Shown here piece by piece: positions 7,355-17,091 of a stretch of DNA of 64,000 nucleotides. A program made the translations under genes and the position numbers. The notes below the pieces were generated by a model. It was given only the letters and a program-made list of their open reading frames with translations. It did not search any database and was not told where the DNA came from. The stretch's first letter is position 1. The number at the start of each line of letters is the position of its first letter. Origin of the DNA: a bacterium SCSIO 12696 (GTDB lineage Bacteria; Pseudomonadota; Gammaproteobacteria; Pseudomonadales; Porticoccaceae); contig CP073744.1 of the NCBI GenBank assembly GCA_024397955.1, positions 1,798,001 through 1,862,000 on the forward strand, read 5' to 3'.

Positions 7355-8195
7355 GCAAAGTGCCCTCCTCTTTTGGCTCGGCAGCAACACCACTGGCTTC
7401 CAGGCGAACGTGCAAACGCGCCAGCGCATCTTGGGTGTCGCGCAGCTCTTTTAATATTTCGTCATGGGTGGGTGCCGTGCGCAGCTTGCGCAGTTTTTCC
7501 GCCTTGGCCTCATCCAGATTGTTCAACACCACCGCAATAAACAGGTTGATCATCACAAAGGTACCCAGCACCACAAAGCTCACGAAGTACACCCACGCCC
7601 AGGGCTTGGCGGCCATGGCGGTGTACATAATGTCAGTCCAGTCTTCCAGGGTAACAATGCGGAACAAGCTCAACAGGGCGATGGGCAAATCCTGCCAGTG
7701 AGTGGGGTCTACATCGTGAAACAGATAAAAGCCCGCCACTGCGTAGATATAAAACAGCACACACAACAGAATCGCTACGTGCCCCATACTGGGCAGTGAA
7801 CGCAGCAATGTATCAACAATCAGCCGCAACTCCGGGAATGCGGACACCAAACGCAGCACCCTGAATAGTCGGGCAAGACGAGCCAGCATGGCCAATTCGC
7901 CGGAGTCCGGCGCAAGACTCAGCAAGATAATGGCAAAATCAAAGCAGTTCCAACCACTTTTAAAGTAGTCAAATGGCTTGGGCCAGTGGGCAGCCATTTT
8001 CAGCAGCGCCTCAACAATAAAAGCCACCAGCACGACTTCATAGAGCACCACAAACCAATCGTGATAGCTCACCGCCACCGAATCCCAGGTTTCCAACCCT
8101 ACGGCGATGCCATTGAGTATGATCAGGCCAATGATAAACCCTTGAAAGCGGCCCGATTCCGTCAGGCGCTGGGCAATAGTTACCAATCCAGTCAT
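7335..8195 (-). CDS. Voltage-gated cation channel, NaChBac/BacNav-like
   Basis: The 286-aa protein has six predicted membrane segments. S4 carries arginines every third residue (R106, R109, R112, R115 in [14 protein letters not shown]). The pore loop reads TLEDWTD (residues 182-188), followed by an S6 helix ([15 protein letters not shown]) and a cytoplasmic coiled-coil-like tail. Single-repeat channels of this layout form homotetramers. Sodium channels of the family usually read TLESWxx; here two extra acidic residues make the loop resemble calcium-selective designs, so the ion is uncertain. The ATG at 8195 lies 8 nt after the trpE stop, with an AGG inside the trpE end. The 3' end overlaps trpG by 20 nt. 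Confidence 0.88.
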   Translation of the reverse strand: MTGLVTIAQRLTESGRFQGFIIGLIILNGIAVGLETWDSVAVSYHDWFVVLYEVVLVAFIVEALLKMAAHWPKPFDYFKSGWNCFDFAIILLSLAPDSGELAMLARLARLFRVLRLVSAFPELRLIVDTLLRSLPSMGHVAILLCVLFYIYAVAGFYLFHDVDPTHWQDLPIALLSLFRIVTLEDWTDIMYTAMAAKPWAWVYFVSFVVLGTFVMINLFIAVVLNNLDEAKAEKLRKLRTAPTHDEILKELRDTQDALARLHVRLEASGVAAEPKEEGTLHVVNDR

Positions 8196-8203
8196 TCTTT
8201 CAG

Positions 8204-9694
8204 CTACCTTTCCAACTTTGATCCGCTTCCTTGAACCATGGCCACGGCGCGCATCATTGCCCGGGCTTTGTTCATGGTTTCTTTCCACTCCAATGCGGGC
8301 ACTGAGTCTGCCACCACACCGGCCCCCGCCTGCACGCAGAGCTTGCCGCCTTTGATGACTGCGGTACGAATGGCGATGGCGGTGTCCATATTGCCGTTCC
8401 AGGACAGGTAGCCCACCGCGCCACCGTAAACGCCACGCTTCACCGGCTCTACTTCGTCAATAATTTCCATGGCGCGAATTTTCGGTGCACCGCTCAAGGT
8501 ACCCGCCGGGTGGGCAGCACGGAGTACATCAATAGCGCTGATGCCCGGTTTCACCTGGCCGGTGACATTGGAAGTAATGTGCATCACGTGAGAGTAGCGC
8601 TCTACCACCATTTTCTCGGTCAGTTTGACAGTGCCGGTTTGCGATACCCGGCCAGCGTCGTTGCGGCCCAGGTCAATCAACATCAGGTGCTCGGCAATCT
8701 CTTTGGGGTCATTGAGCATATCCTGCTCCATGGCCAGATCGTCTTCTTCACTACGTCCGCGGCGGCGAGTACCGGCAATGGGGCGCACGGTCACTTGGCC
8801 ATCTTCCAAACGCGCGAGAATTTCCGGTGATGAGCCAGCGATTTGGAAATCACCCAAATCCAGAAAATACATATAGGGCGACGGGTTCAGGCAGCGCAGG
8901 GCTCGATACAGATTGAGGGGCTCTGCGTGAAATTCCGCCGTCAACCGCTGTGATGGCACTACCTGCATACAATCACCAGCAAGAATGTATTCGCGTATTT
9001 TTTCCACCACCGCTTCAAATTCCTGCTGGCCAAATCCGGAGGTAAACGCTTGCTCGCAGGCCTCTTCCCCGTCCAGAGAAATGGTGCCGAGATCAGGCGG
9101 CGGGTTGTGCAGCTGTTGCTCCAGTTGGTCGATGCGGGCATGAGCTCGCGCTTCGGCACCTGCCTCAGCGGGATCGACATGAACAATCAAAATCAGCTTG
9201 CCCGCCAGGTTATCGAATACCAGCACCTCATCGGACACCATCAGTAATACATCCGGAGTATGTAGCTCGTCCGGAGGGCAACTCGGCCCCAGGCGAGGCT
9301 CGACATAGCGCACACAGTCGTAGCCAAAGTAGCCCACAAGACCGCCGTTCATACGTGGCAGTTGAGGCAAATCCGGGGCGCGAAAGCGCTGCTGAAACTG
9401 CTCCACAAAAGCCAGTGGATCGGTGGCTTCGCACTGTTCAACCACGTCGCCATCGGTTTCCACGGTTACACGATTGCCGTGTACCTTCAGCACCGTACGC
9501 GCGGGCAAACCGATGATGGAGTAACGACCCCAGCGCTCACCGCCCTGTACCGATTCAAATAAGTAGGTGTACTTACCCCTGGCCAGTTTTAAATAGCTGG
9601 ATAATGGGGTTTCCAGGTCGGCCAGCACTTCACGTACCACGGGGATACGGTTGTAGTTTTGCGAGGCCAGTTCAGCAAATGTTGGGATATTCAT
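8204..9694 (-). CDS. trpE: Anthranilate synthase component I
   Basis: The 496-aa chorismate-using subunit carries the N-terminal tryptophan-binding region with [16 protein letters not shown] and the chorismate-binding core: [46 protein letters not shown] and [13 protein letters not shown]. The intact FES segment suggests normal feedback inhibition by tryptophan. It heads the run trpE-channel-trpG-trpD-trpC. No gph gene lies between rpe and trpE, unlike in Pseudomonas. No tryptophan-rich leader peptide is visible upstream. Confidence 0.96.
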   Translation of the reverse strand: MNIPTFAELASQNYNRIPVVREVLADLETPLSSYLKLARGKYTYLFESVQGGERWGRYSIIGLPARTVLKVHGNRVTVETDGDVVEQCEATDPLAFVEQFQQRFRAPDLPQLPRMNGGLVGYFGYDCVRYVEPRLGPSCPPDELHTPDVLLMVSDEVLVFDNLAGKLILIVHVDPAEAGAEARAHARIDQLEQQLHNPPPDLGTISLDGEEACEQAFTSGFGQQEFEAVVEKIREYILAGDCMQVVPSQRLTAEFHAEPLNLYRALRCLNPSPYMYFLDLGDFQIAGSSPEILARLEDGQVTVRPIAGTRRRGRSEEDDLAMEQDMLNDPKEIAEHLMLIDLGRNDAGRVSQTGTVKLTEKMVVERYSHVMHITSNVTGQVKPGISAIDVLRAAHPAGTLSGAPKIRAMEIIDEVEPVKRGVYGGAVGYLSWNGNMDTAIAIRTAVIKGGKLCVQAGAGVVADSVPALEWKETMNKARAMMRAVAMVQGSGSKLER

Positions 9695-9889
9695 GGTCTT
9701 TATGCCCTGCTGGGCTTGCGGCGAGCACAGCGTCGTTAACGGGTATACATAAAAGGATCAATGCCTGACCGGGTGATCCCGGAGACAGGACACAGAATCA
9801 CCAGCGGCGCCATCGCCCGGTGGAAGGGAACACAGTGTTAAATGCTGTGAAACGCATTTAGAGTCTCCATGAATCGGAGGAGGATTGTA

Positions 9890-9945
9890 GCGAAGCTGCG
9901 GGCTACTGGCTACGGGCAGTAAGTAGATTGAATCAGATTGTTACT
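9890..9945. repeat. Dispersed repeat arm (family A) upstream of trpE
   Basis: AGCTGCGGGCTACTGGCTAC, followed by GGGCAG, matches the family-A arms near 4716 and 42183. Degenerate family-B-like sequence (TACTCTGAGCAC) follows. The remaining 9695-9889 stretch, the presumed trpE leader and promoter, contains a small CCGGG/CCCGG hairpin but no recognised gene. Confidence 0.55.
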
Positions 9946-9967
9946 CTGAGCACAGCATGTCGCTGAA

Positions 9968-10651
9968 TCACACCTTGGTAAGTTCTTCTCGCATACGATC
10001 AATCTTTTCCCGGTACACAGCTTCCCCGGCCCCACCTTTGCCAAAGATCGCCGAGCCCGCCACAAAGGTATCGGCGCCGGCAGCGGCAATCTCGCGAATA
10101 TTGTCTGCGGTCACACCACCATCAATTTCCAGGCGAATATCGTAACCGCTGGCATCGATCAGGGCACGGGCCTCACGCAACTTGTCCAGGGTGCCGGGGA
10201 TAAACTTCTGGCCGCCAAAACCGGGGTTGACCGACATCAGCAGCAACATATCCATTTTGTCCAACACGTACTTTACCGGTTCCAGAGAAGTCGCCGGGTT
10301 GAGCACCAAACCGGTTTTACAGCCCAGATCGCGGGCCAACTGCAACGAACGATCCACGTGGCGGGACGCGTCCGGATGAAAAGTAATATAGGTGGCACCC
10401 GCATCCGCAAACATGCGAATCAGGTCGTCTACCGGCTCCACCATCAAGTGCACATCAACGGGCGCCTCAATGCCGTAGTTGCGCAGTGCCTTGCACACCA
10501 TGGGGCCAATGGTGAGATTGGGCACATAGTGGTTGTCCATCACATCAAAGTGAACAATATCGGCACCGGCACTGAGTACGGCCTCCACCTCTTGCCCAAG
10601 GCGGGCGAAATCGGCGGAAAGGATGGAGGGAGCGATTTTGTAGTCTGGCAT
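9968..10651 (-). CDS. rpe: Ribulose-phosphate 3-epimerase
   Basis: This 227-aa TIM-barrel enzyme interconverts ribulose 5-phosphate and xylulose 5-phosphate. Visible family motifs are [13 protein letters not shown] at the N terminus, [19 protein letters not shown] with metal and catalytic residues, [32 protein letters not shown] and the phosphate site AGSAIFG. I chose the ATG at 10651 ([11 protein letters not shown]), which matches family starts; the open frame continues 32 codons upstream without resemblance. It probably has its own promoter in the 146-bp gap shared with hpf. Confidence 0.95.
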   Translation of the reverse strand: MPDYKIAPSILSADFARLGQEVEAVLSAGADIVHFDVMDNHYVPNLTIGPMVCKALRNYGIEAPVDVHLMVEPVDDLIRMFADAGATYITFHPDASRHVDRSLQLARDLGCKTGLVLNPATSLEPVKYVLDKMDMLLLMSVNPGFGGQKFIPGTLDKLREARALIDASGYDIRLEIDGGVTADNIREIAAAGADTFVAGSAIFGKGGAGEAVYREKIDRMREELTKV

Positions 10652-10797
10652 TTCAGGGTCCGAGCTTGACTGACAGGCGGCTATTATCCCCGCCATACCG
10701 ACCAAACTCCATTGTTTTTCACCGATACCCCCTTGAAACTTTGCCAATTTACCCTAAGGTTAGTAATGCATATCAATAGAAAGAGAAGGATAAGACT

Positions 10798-11130
10798 ATG
10801 AAACTGGATCTGTCCGGGCACCATGTAGAGATTACCGATGGCCTGAGAGAAGCAGCTAACAACAAATTTTCCAATATCAAATCCCACTACCCCGACCTTA
10901 CCAACCTTTCCCTGATACTTACCGTCGAACGTCACGAACACAAAGTCGAAGCTAATACCAGTTACAAGGGTGCTCCCATAGCGGTGCACGCCTCTAACGA
11001 CGATATGTACGCCGCCCTTGCCAGCGCATCCAGCAAGCTCAGCGCTGCACTGGCACACCGCAAGGGCTCCGCCAGCGCAGGGCGCCACAAAAAACCCGAG
11101 TACCAGGTGGAGGCCGGCGCTGCCGAGTAA
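10798..11130 (+). CDS. hpf: Ribosome hibernation promoting factor, short type
   Basis: The 110-aa protein begins MKLDLSGHHVEITDGLREAA and keeps the beta-alpha-beta core of the HPF/YfiA family, with SLILTVERHEHKVEAN and APIAVHASNDDMYAALASAS. It lacks the long C-terminal dimerisation domain, so it is the short form that in gammaproteobacteria promotes 100S ribosome formation in stationary phase. It is away from the rpoN cluster where hpf often lies. An ideal terminator follows at 11148-11175, so it is a single-gene unit. Confidence 0.9.
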   Translation: MKLDLSGHHVEITDGLREAANNKFSNIKSHYPDLTNLSLILTVERHEHKVEANTSYKGAPIAVHASNDDMYAALASASSKLSAALAHRKGSASAGRHKKPEYQVEAGAAE

Positions 11131-11147
11131 CCGCTAATCTCCACCTT

Positions 11148-11175
11148 AAAGGCCCCGTATCTGCGGGGCCTTTTT
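11148..11175 (+). terminator. Terminator after hpf
   Basis: AAAGGCCCCG / CGGGGCC stem with a TATCTG loop, followed by five T. Confidence 0.9.
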
Positions 11176-11191
11176 CGTGATGGAACACAGA

Positions 11192-12388
11192 ATGATCAAC
11201 CACCAACGCATCCACAGCCTCGACAGCATTCGCGGTATCGCCATGCTCGGCATACTGTTTATGAACATTGCCGCTGTGGCGCTGCCGGATGCGGCTTACT
11301 TCAACCCCTGTTGGTACGCCGGCAACTGCACCACAGCCGATGTCTGGATCTATAGTGTCCAGCACCTGTTTTTCGACGCCCGCTTTATGACCCTGTTCTG
11401 CCTGATGTTCGGCGCTGGAATGGCGCTGTTGTGGCAAAAATGCGCAGAAAAAGGCTACCCGGCCAGGCAAGTACTGATCCGCCGCCTCAACTGGCTGCTG
11501 CTGTTTGGTGCACTGCACGGAATATTTATATGGCAGGGCGACATATTGCTCAGTTACGCCCTGGCAGGGCTGTTGGTTGTAGCCACCAATATGCTGCAGC
11601 GCCAGCCGAAAACACTGATAACTGTTGGCGTCTCACTGTTTATTGCCGGGCATCTGTTTATCGGCATCATCTGGCTGCTTTACCCGTGGATACCGGAAGA
11701 TCTGGCGGTGGAGTTTGCCCTTGGCTATGCCCTCTCCCCAGATGAAACAAGCGACCAGATCGCGTTGTGGCAAGGGCCCTATTCAGGTCAAGTTTACGAG
11801 CAATTTTTGGCCGTTCTCGAACTGCTGTTCGGCACGGTTTTTACCGGCATGTTCCTGATCTGGTTTGGGCTTATGCTTCTCGGCATTGCCCTGTACAAAT
11901 TGAACATATTCCACCGCGGCTTGACCCCAGCTTTACAGTGGGGGCTATTGTCTATCGGCCTGGGGTTGAGCGGTATTAACCTGGCGTTGGCGTGGGATAA
12001 CCAGTTCCAATCGGCACGCAACTTCTACTCCCCATGGAACACCATCGCGGCACTGCCCATAGCCCTCGCCTATCTGTCTCTACTGGCGCGCTGGTGCCAC
12101 AAGCATCAAAGGGCGATACCCATGGTCAGCGCGGTAGGCCGCATGGCATTTACCTTCTATATTTTTCAGTCGGTGACCATGGTGTTGCTGTTTCGCTGGA
12201 TCGCCCCGGAGCTTTACGGGCAGCTGGATCGCTTGAGCCTGTTTGCTGTGGCGCTGGCCATGACCGTCCTACAGATCACACTGGCCAACCTGTACCTGCG
12301 GAAGTGGCAACAAGGCCCACTGGAAAAAGGCTGGCGCTATTTGACCTATCGCGGTGTAAAAGCCAGCAGTAACGAGCAACCGTTATGA
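11192..12388 (+). CDS. DUF418 (YeiB-like) multi-pass membrane protein
   Basis: The 398-aa protein starts MINHQRIHSLDSIRGIAMLG, the typical N terminus of DUF418/YeiB proteins, and has about nine to ten hydrophobic segments, including a C-terminal pair with FYIFQSVTMVLLF. The family is distantly related to acyltransferase-3-like membrane proteins; its reaction is not established. Possible starts are GTG 11177, ATG 11180 and ATG 11192; the last has a GGA 9 nt upstream and fits the family. It overlaps the next gene by 4 nt (ATGA), so the two are co-translated. Confidence 0.85.
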   Translation: MINHQRIHSLDSIRGIAMLGILFMNIAAVALPDAAYFNPCWYAGNCTTADVWIYSVQHLFFDARFMTLFCLMFGAGMALLWQKCAEKGYPARQVLIRRLNWLLLFGALHGIFIWQGDILLSYALAGLLVVATNMLQRQPKTLITVGVSLFIAGHLFIGIIWLLYPWIPEDLAVEFALGYALSPDETSDQIALWQGPYSGQVYEQFLAVLELLFGTVFTGMFLIWFGLMLLGIALYKLNIFHRGLTPALQWGLLSIGLGLSGINLALAWDNQFQSARNFYSPWNTIAALPIALAYLSLLARWCHKHQRAIPMVSAVGRMAFTFYIFQSVTMVLLFRWIAPELYGQLDRLSLFAVALAMTVLQITLANLYLRKWQQGPLEKGWRYLTYRGVKASSNEQPL

Positions 12389-12753
12389 TCTACAGCCTGT
12401 TGGCGGATCTGGTGGTGGTATTTCACCTGCTGTTTATCGTCTTTGTGATTGTTGGCGCGCTTCTGGTACTGCGCTGGCGGTCAGTGATCTGGTTACATCT
12501 ACCCGCTGTAGCCTGGGTGGCCATTCTGGAATTCAACAGCCTGATCTGCCCCTTAACCCCCCTGGAAAACCAACTGCGCCAAGCTGCCGGGCAAGCGGGT
12601 TATCAGGGCGGTTTTATCGAACACTGTCTGATACCCATCATCTACCCCAGCGGCCTGACACCCAACATTCAGGTGCTGCTGGGCATTGCCGTGCTGGCAA
12701 TTAATGTGCTGATATACACCGTGCTGGCCTGTCGATGGAGACGTGTAAAATGA
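12385..12753 (+). CDS. DUF2784 small membrane protein
   Basis: The 122-aa protein has three to four membrane segments and the DUF2784 pattern: LLADLVVVFHLLFIVFVIVG at the start, a central WLHLPAVAWVAILEF, CPLTPLE, and a short FIEHCLIPIIYP motif before the last helix. Function is unknown in the family. It overlaps both neighbours by 4 nt and clearly belongs to the operon 11192-13520. Confidence 0.88.
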   Translation: MIYSLLADLVVVFHLLFIVFVIVGALLVLRWRSVIWLHLPAVAWVAILEFNSLICPLTPLENQLRQAAGQAGYQGGFIEHCLIPIIYPSGLTPNIQVLLGIAVLAINVLIYTVLACRWRRVK

Positions 12754-13520
12754 ACTGGTTGATCAAGCTGTGCTGTATTGCCGCCACGGTTTACCTGGCA
12801 ATCGGCGGCTTGCTGTACCTGGGCCAGCGCCATCTGCTCTACCACCCAACCCCGCCTCAACCCTTGCCCGACAACATTGAGGTACTGCCACTGGCCATAG
12901 AAAATGGCAGCGTAAAACTGCTGCGCCTGAACCCCGGCCACAGCAGGGCACTGCTTTACCTGGGGGGCAATGCGGAGCAAGTGGCCAACAGCGCACCAGA
13001 ACTGGCGAAGCAGCTGCCAAATCACACCATCTATCTGCTGAATTACCGGGGCTACGGCGGCAGCGCTGGTAAACCCAGTGAACAAAACCTCTACCGCGAC
13101 GCCACCAGCAGTTATGAACTGATCGCCCGACAACACAGCCATATTTCGGTCATGGGCCGCAGTTTGGGCACGGGCATCGCCACCTACCTGGCCAGCCGGG
13201 AAAATGTGGAACGCCTGGTGCTGATTACTCCCTACGACAGCATTACCGCCGTGGCTCAACGCCACTACCCATTTTTCCCGCTGAGATTGCTGATCAAGGA
13301 TCGCTACGATTCACTGAGCCGAGCCAACGCCATCGACACGCCCACACTGATTGTGATCGCCGAGCAGGATCAGGTGATTCCACCCATACACGCCCACAAG
13401 CTTGGGGAAGCACTGCCGCCAGAAAACACATCCGTGGAAGTCATCCCCGGCAGCGACCACAACTCCGTTGGTCAATACCCACGCTACTGGTCGCTACTTA
13501 GCGACTTTTTGCAACCGTAA
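12750..13520 (+). CDS. Membrane-anchored alpha/beta hydrolase (BEM46-like)
   Basis: An N-terminal hydrophobic anchor (residues 4-25) precedes a serine-hydrolase domain. The nucleophile elbow is MGRSLGTG, the acid is in IVIAEQDQVIPP, and the histidine is in PGSDHNSVGQYP. NYRGYGGSAGKPSE is the oxyanion-region loop of the ABHD17/BEM46 group. The substrate is unknown; esterase or lipase activity facing the periplasm is inferred. The ATG at 12750 overlaps the previous stop as ATGA. Confidence 0.87.
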   Translation: MNWLIKLCCIAATVYLAIGGLLYLGQRHLLYHPTPPQPLPDNIEVLPLAIENGSVKLLRLNPGHSRALLYLGGNAEQVANSAPELAKQLPNHTIYLLNYRGYGGSAGKPSEQNLYRDATSSYELIARQHSHISVMGRSLGTGIATYLASRENVERLVLITPYDSITAVAQRHYPFFPLRLLIKDRYDSLSRANAIDTPTLIVIAEQDQVIPPIHAHKLGEALPPENTSVEVIPGSDHNSVGQYPRYWSLLSDFLQP

Positions 13521-13529
13521 GAGAACGTC

Positions 13530-14015
13530 ATGCAATTATTGCCCGCCACAGACGCTCATCTGGAAACTCTGAATAGCTGGATCGACAGCCGGCAACAGTG
13601 CATCACTTGGGGCAGTGAAAATATTCGTTACCCGTTCACCCACCAAAGTCTGAAAGAGGACATCCAGTGGGACACCTCAACCAATCGCTCATTGCTGGAT
13701 GCAGAAGGCGGCATGGTGGGCTTTGGCCAGTACAGCAAACGGCATAACCGGATACATTTATCTCGCCTGATCATAAGCCCAGACCACCGTGGCAAAGGGT
13801 ACGGAAAACACTTGGTTGAACAGTTACTTGCCAACGCCACCCAAGCACTGGGATGCACACTGGCATCACTGTTTGTGTATCAGGCCAACCAGCAGGCCAT
13901 TCGCTGTTATCGAGCTATTGGCTTTACAGAGACGCCCTGCCCACCGGGAGAGCGCCAAACAAACTGTCCCGGGGCAGAGCCAGTCATCTTTATGACAAAA
14001 GCGTTAGTTAGATAG
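13530..14015 (+). CDS. GNAT-family N-acetyltransferase
   Basis: The 161-aa protein has the acetyl-CoA-binding motif A, LIISPDHRGKGYGKHLVEQL (Q/RxxGxG/A pattern), and the later strand SLFVYQANQQAIRCYRAIGF. The acceptor substrate cannot be told from sequence. It follows the hydrolase gene by 9 nt and likely ends the operon. It faces the rimBK gene convergently, with an 18-nt gap. Confidence 0.85.
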   Translation: MQLLPATDAHLETLNSWIDSRQQCITWGSENIRYPFTHQSLKEDIQWDTSTNRSLLDAEGGMVGFGQYSKRHNRIHLSRLIISPDHRGKGYGKHLVEQLLANATQALGCTLASLFVYQANQQAIRCYRAIGFTETPCPPGERQTNCPGAEPVIFMTKALVR

Positions 14016-14033
14016 CAGCCATTTGAGATAGGG

Positions 14034-15419
14034 CTACTTCGACTTTTTCACCCAATCCAACGCCTTTTCAATAGACCCAATCATGGCGCCGGCAACATCA
14101 ATCTGAGTGGCAGATTCGATGCCTTCCAGGCCCGGTGACGAGTTAACCTCCAGCAGTAACGGCCCTTTGCTGGAGCGAATAATATCCACGCCAGCCACCT
14201 TCAGACCCATAGTTTTGGCCGCTTTGATCGCCAGCTTTTTCTCCGCGGCAGTCACCTTCACGATAGAAGCACTGCCCCCCTGGTGGATGTTAGCGCGAAA
14301 CTCACCGGGGGCGGCGGTGCGTTCGATGGAGGCTACCACTTTGCCATCGATGACAAAACAGCGCAGATCTTTGCCGCTGGCTTCCTTGATAAATTCCTGC
14401 ACAAGCAGATTGGCCTTCAGGGATTTGATGGCGTTGATCACGCTCTCTGCGGCTTTCTTGGTTTCTGCCAATACCACGCCGCGCCCCTGGGTACCCTCCA
14501 GCAGTTTTACGATCAACGGTGCGCCACCCACCATTTCGATCAAGTCGTTAGTATCGATAGGGGAGTTGGCAAATCCAGTAGTGGGAATATCCAGGCCGCT
14601 TTTTTGCAGCAATTGCAGTGAATACAGCTTGTCGCGGGATGAGGTGACCGCTGCCGAGGAATTGAGGGTAAACACCCCCAGGCTCTCGAAATGGCGAGTC
14701 AGGGCACAACCGTAAAAGGTGAGACTGGGACGGATGCGGGGAATCACCGCATCCAGATCGTTGAGCACGCGGCCGCCACGGTAATACACCTCGGGCTCTT
14801 CCGCATCCAGTTTCATATAGCACTGTTTGATATTGAGGAAGATCATTTCGTGGCCACGTTCGGCACCGGCTTCCATGATCCGCCGATTGCTGTACAGATC
14901 CGGGTTGCTGGCCAGCACACCAATCTTTAGGCCACTGGCAGCGCGCTCCACGATACCGTACAGCTGGGTAATCTCGCTATTGGACAATTCGCCCAGGCAA
15001 AAGCTGGCAGCGGGGTCTACCAGCATGCGGCCGCTCATGGCCTCGCGCCCCAACAACATACGGTAACCCATGGTATCGCGATTGCTCAGGGTCAACTCAA
15101 TTTCCCAGATATCACCACCGATTTGTACCGGCGCCATAATCACATAGCGCTTCTCGCGGGTGCCGTTGGAGCTTTTGATAAAACGGCGATCCACAACCGG
15201 AGATTCGCAGTGCACAGTGGTGCTGCGATCTCCCTGCAGTGGGTGCACATCAAAACTGACCCAAGCCTGGGAATTTCGGGTAAAAGACTGGATATTAAAG
15301 GCATGCAGCGACGAAGTTTTGGCTCCGGAATCCACTCGCGCCTTGATGGCAGGCATACCTAAACTGGGGAATGAGCACCACTCTTCACTGCCAACAATCA
15401 GTTTGTGTTGTGACGGCAT
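14034..15419 (-). CDS. RimB-RimK fusion: retropepsin-like protease plus ATP-grasp glutamate ligase
   Basis: Residues 1-150 form the RimB/ATP-dependent zinc protease domain (retropepsin-like, DUF785), with the aspartyl-protease-like motif [13 protein letters not shown] and [11 protein letters not shown]. Residues about 160-461 are an ATP-grasp ligase of the RimK type: [17 protein letters not shown], the grasp motif [20 protein letters not shown], and metal ligands in [20 protein letters not shown] followed by SPGLEGIE. RimK adds glutamates to ribosomal protein S6 or, in relatives, makes oligoglutamate; RimB trims or stimulates. Having both on one chain suggests paired addition and removal. It is a stand-alone gene. 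Confidence 0.9.
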   Translation of the reverse strand: MPSQHKLIVGSEEWCSFPSLGMPAIKARVDSGAKTSSLHAFNIQSFTRNSQAWVSFDVHPLQGDRSTTVHCESPVVDRRFIKSSNGTREKRYVIMAPVQIGGDIWEIELTLSNRDTMGYRMLLGREAMSGRMLVDPAASFCLGELSNSEITQLYGIVERAASGLKIGVLASNPDLYSNRRIMEAGAERGHEMIFLNIKQCYMKLDAEEPEVYYRGGRVLNDLDAVIPRIRPSLTFYGCALTRHFESLGVFTLNSSAAVTSSRDKLYSLQLLQKSGLDIPTTGFANSPIDTNDLIEMVGGAPLIVKLLEGTQGRGVVLAETKKAAESVINAIKSLKANLLVQEFIKEASGKDLRCFVIDGKVVASIERTAAPGEFRANIHQGGSASIVKVTAAEKKLAIKAAKTMGLKVAGVDIIRSSKGPLLLEVNSSPGLEGIESATQIDVAGAMIGSIEKALDWVKKSK

Positions 15420-15584
15420 TAGCCGCTCCTAATAGATGTTTTTCATCAACTTTTTTGTGGCGCGATTATGTGGGAAACAGCCACAGATAAACAATATGGA
15501 GAGCATATAAATTCAGTTTCTCCAGACAGCAAAGACAATTCAAACCAGCAGGCCCGGTTATTTTTCAACAAAATAGCCAGGCAC

Positions 15585-15611
15585 AAAAAAGGCCTCTTTC
15601 GAGGCCTTTTT
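15585..15611 (-). terminator. Terminator after the CoA-acylating aldehyde dehydrogenase gene
   Basis: GGCCTC/GAGGCC stem with a TTTC loop, with A and T runs on both sides. It lies 25 nt past the 15636 stop on the minus strand. The rest of 15420-15635 holds no recognised gene. Confidence 0.88.
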
Positions 15612-15635
15612 CAATACAACACAAGTTACCGCAAC

Positions 15636-17030
15636 TTACGCCCAGATAACTTCGTCTTCCGGCTGAACCGCATCGGCAATGGGCAGGCCCACACGGGAGA
15701 TATTCACCATGTGTTTCCAGTCCAGGTTTTCCGAGATGCTGTTGTTGCCCCAGGAACCACAACCCAGGGTGGTGGTAGGTGCAAAACCGTTGAAGAAGGA
15801 ACCACCCGCGCTTAGGGAGGAAGGCTGGTTAACCACCAGGCGGCTAACGGTCAGTTCCAGACCCGCTTGCTTGATGTGGTCTTCGTTGTCGGAATGAATG
15901 CTGCAAGAGTGCCCTTTGCCCTCGTAGTTGAGGTTGGACTGAGCAATGTGCAGGGCTTCGTCAAACGTCTTGTACTTGAACGTAGACAGCACAGAACACA
16001 GCTTCTCTTTACAGAGCACGTCTTCGCGACCGATACCTTCTGCTTTGAGCAGAATCACACGAACGCCGTCGGCAATCTCAACACCGGCACGCTGACCGAT
16101 AATCTGGGAAGATTGTCCAATCACTTCGCGGTGCATCACACCGTCTTCGTTGTAGAGCGCTTTGCGGAATTGCTCAACGGTTTCCGGATTATCAAAGTAA
16201 GCCACTTTCCCGGTCGCCAACAGCGCTTCGATGACGGTGTCGTAATCGTCTTCGTGGGCAATCACAGATTGCTCGGAAGAACAGATAATGCCGTTGTCGA
16301 AAGCAGCACCGGCAACCACTTTTTCAGCGGCAGCGTTGAAGTCGATGTCGCGGTCAAAGATGCACTGCACGTTGCCTGCACCCACGCCGAAGGAAGGCTT
16401 GCCGCTGGAGTAGGCAGCTTTCACCATGGCCATACCACCGGTGGCAACCACGACGTCAGCCAGCTTCATCAGCTCATTGGTTTTCTCAATAGAACCCTGC
16501 TTAACAACCTGGATCAGGTTTCTGGGGGCGCCCAGCTTGTCGAATTCCGCGTGCCACAGAGACACCAGGTACTCGGACATTTTTTGCACGCTGGGGTGTG
16601 CCGCTACCACAATAGCGTTGCCGCCTTTGAGGGCGAACATGGCATTACACATGGGCGTTACCACCGGGTTGGTGCACGGAGTCACTGCACCCACCACGCC
16701 GATGGGCTTGGCCACCAAGTGAAGGTTCTTTTCTTCATCGTGGCCGATAATGCCGATGGATTTAACACCTTTCAGGTTGTTCCAGATGGTTCTGGATTTA
16801 CCCTTGTTCTTGAGGATTTTGTCTTCGTAAACGCCCAGACGACTTTCGTCCACTGCCATACGCGCCAGCTCTTCGGCGTTGTCAAAAACAACCTTGCCGA
16901 CCACCTTTACCAACGCGTCAACCTGCTCCTGGCTGTAACCGGCAATAACGGCCTGAGCCTCTCTGGACTGAGCCACCAACTCGGCAATGGTTTCTACCGG
17001 AGTGCCAGCTTCTACTGCTACGCTTGTCAT
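15636..17030 (-). CDS. CoA-acylating aldehyde dehydrogenase (succinate-semialdehyde type likely)
   Basis: The 464-aa protein belongs to the CoA-dependent aldehyde dehydrogenases (SucD, SauS, AdhE N-terminal group). The catalytic Cys lies in FDNGIICSSEQSV, and the nucleotide-binding region shows PIGVVGAVTPCTNPVVTP. It follows gabD and gabT on the same strand, 61 nt after gabT, so succinate semialdehyde to succinyl-CoA is the best context-based guess. Sulfoacetaldehyde (taurine route) is a real alternative, because the same aminotransferase class can deaminate taurine. With gabD also present, two fates for the same aldehyde appear to be encoded side by side. Confidence 0.85.
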   Translation of the reverse strand: MTSVAVEAGTPVETIAELVAQSREAQAVIAGYSQEQVDALVKVVGKVVFDNAEELARMAVDESRLGVYEDKILKNKGKSRTIWNNLKGVKSIGIIGHDEEKNLHLVAKPIGVVGAVTPCTNPVVTPMCNAMFALKGGNAIVVAAHPSVQKMSEYLVSLWHAEFDKLGAPRNLIQVVKQGSIEKTNELMKLADVVVATGGMAMVKAAYSSGKPSFGVGAGNVQCIFDRDIDFNAAAEKVVAGAAFDNGIICSSEQSVIAHEDDYDTVIEALLATGKVAYFDNPETVEQFRKALYNEDGVMHREVIGQSSQIIGQRAGVEIADGVRVILLKAEGIGREDVLCKEKLCSVLSTFKYKTFDEALHIAQSNLNYEGKGHSCSIHSDNEDHIKQAGLELTVSRLVVNQPSSLSAGGSFFNGFAPTTTLGCGSWGNNSISENLDWKHMVNISRVGLPIADAVQPEDEVIWA

Positions 17031-17091
17031 ACCTCTTTACCTCAACTGTTTTTTAGCCTGACTTCTTAACTCAACTTTTTAGCTCAACTTT

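Noticed and set aside
9838..9870. Possible trp leader peptide on the minus strand before trpE
   Set aside because: The short frame (METLNAFHSI) has no tryptophan codon, and no terminator/antiterminator pair with a T run follows, so attenuation cannot be supported.
15867..17069. Long plus-strand open frame of about 400 codons opposite the aldehyde dehydrogenase
   Set aside because: It is antisense to a fully conserved gene, has no recognisable protein features and is explained by codon bias; the same holds for the 370-codon frame at 17287-18399.
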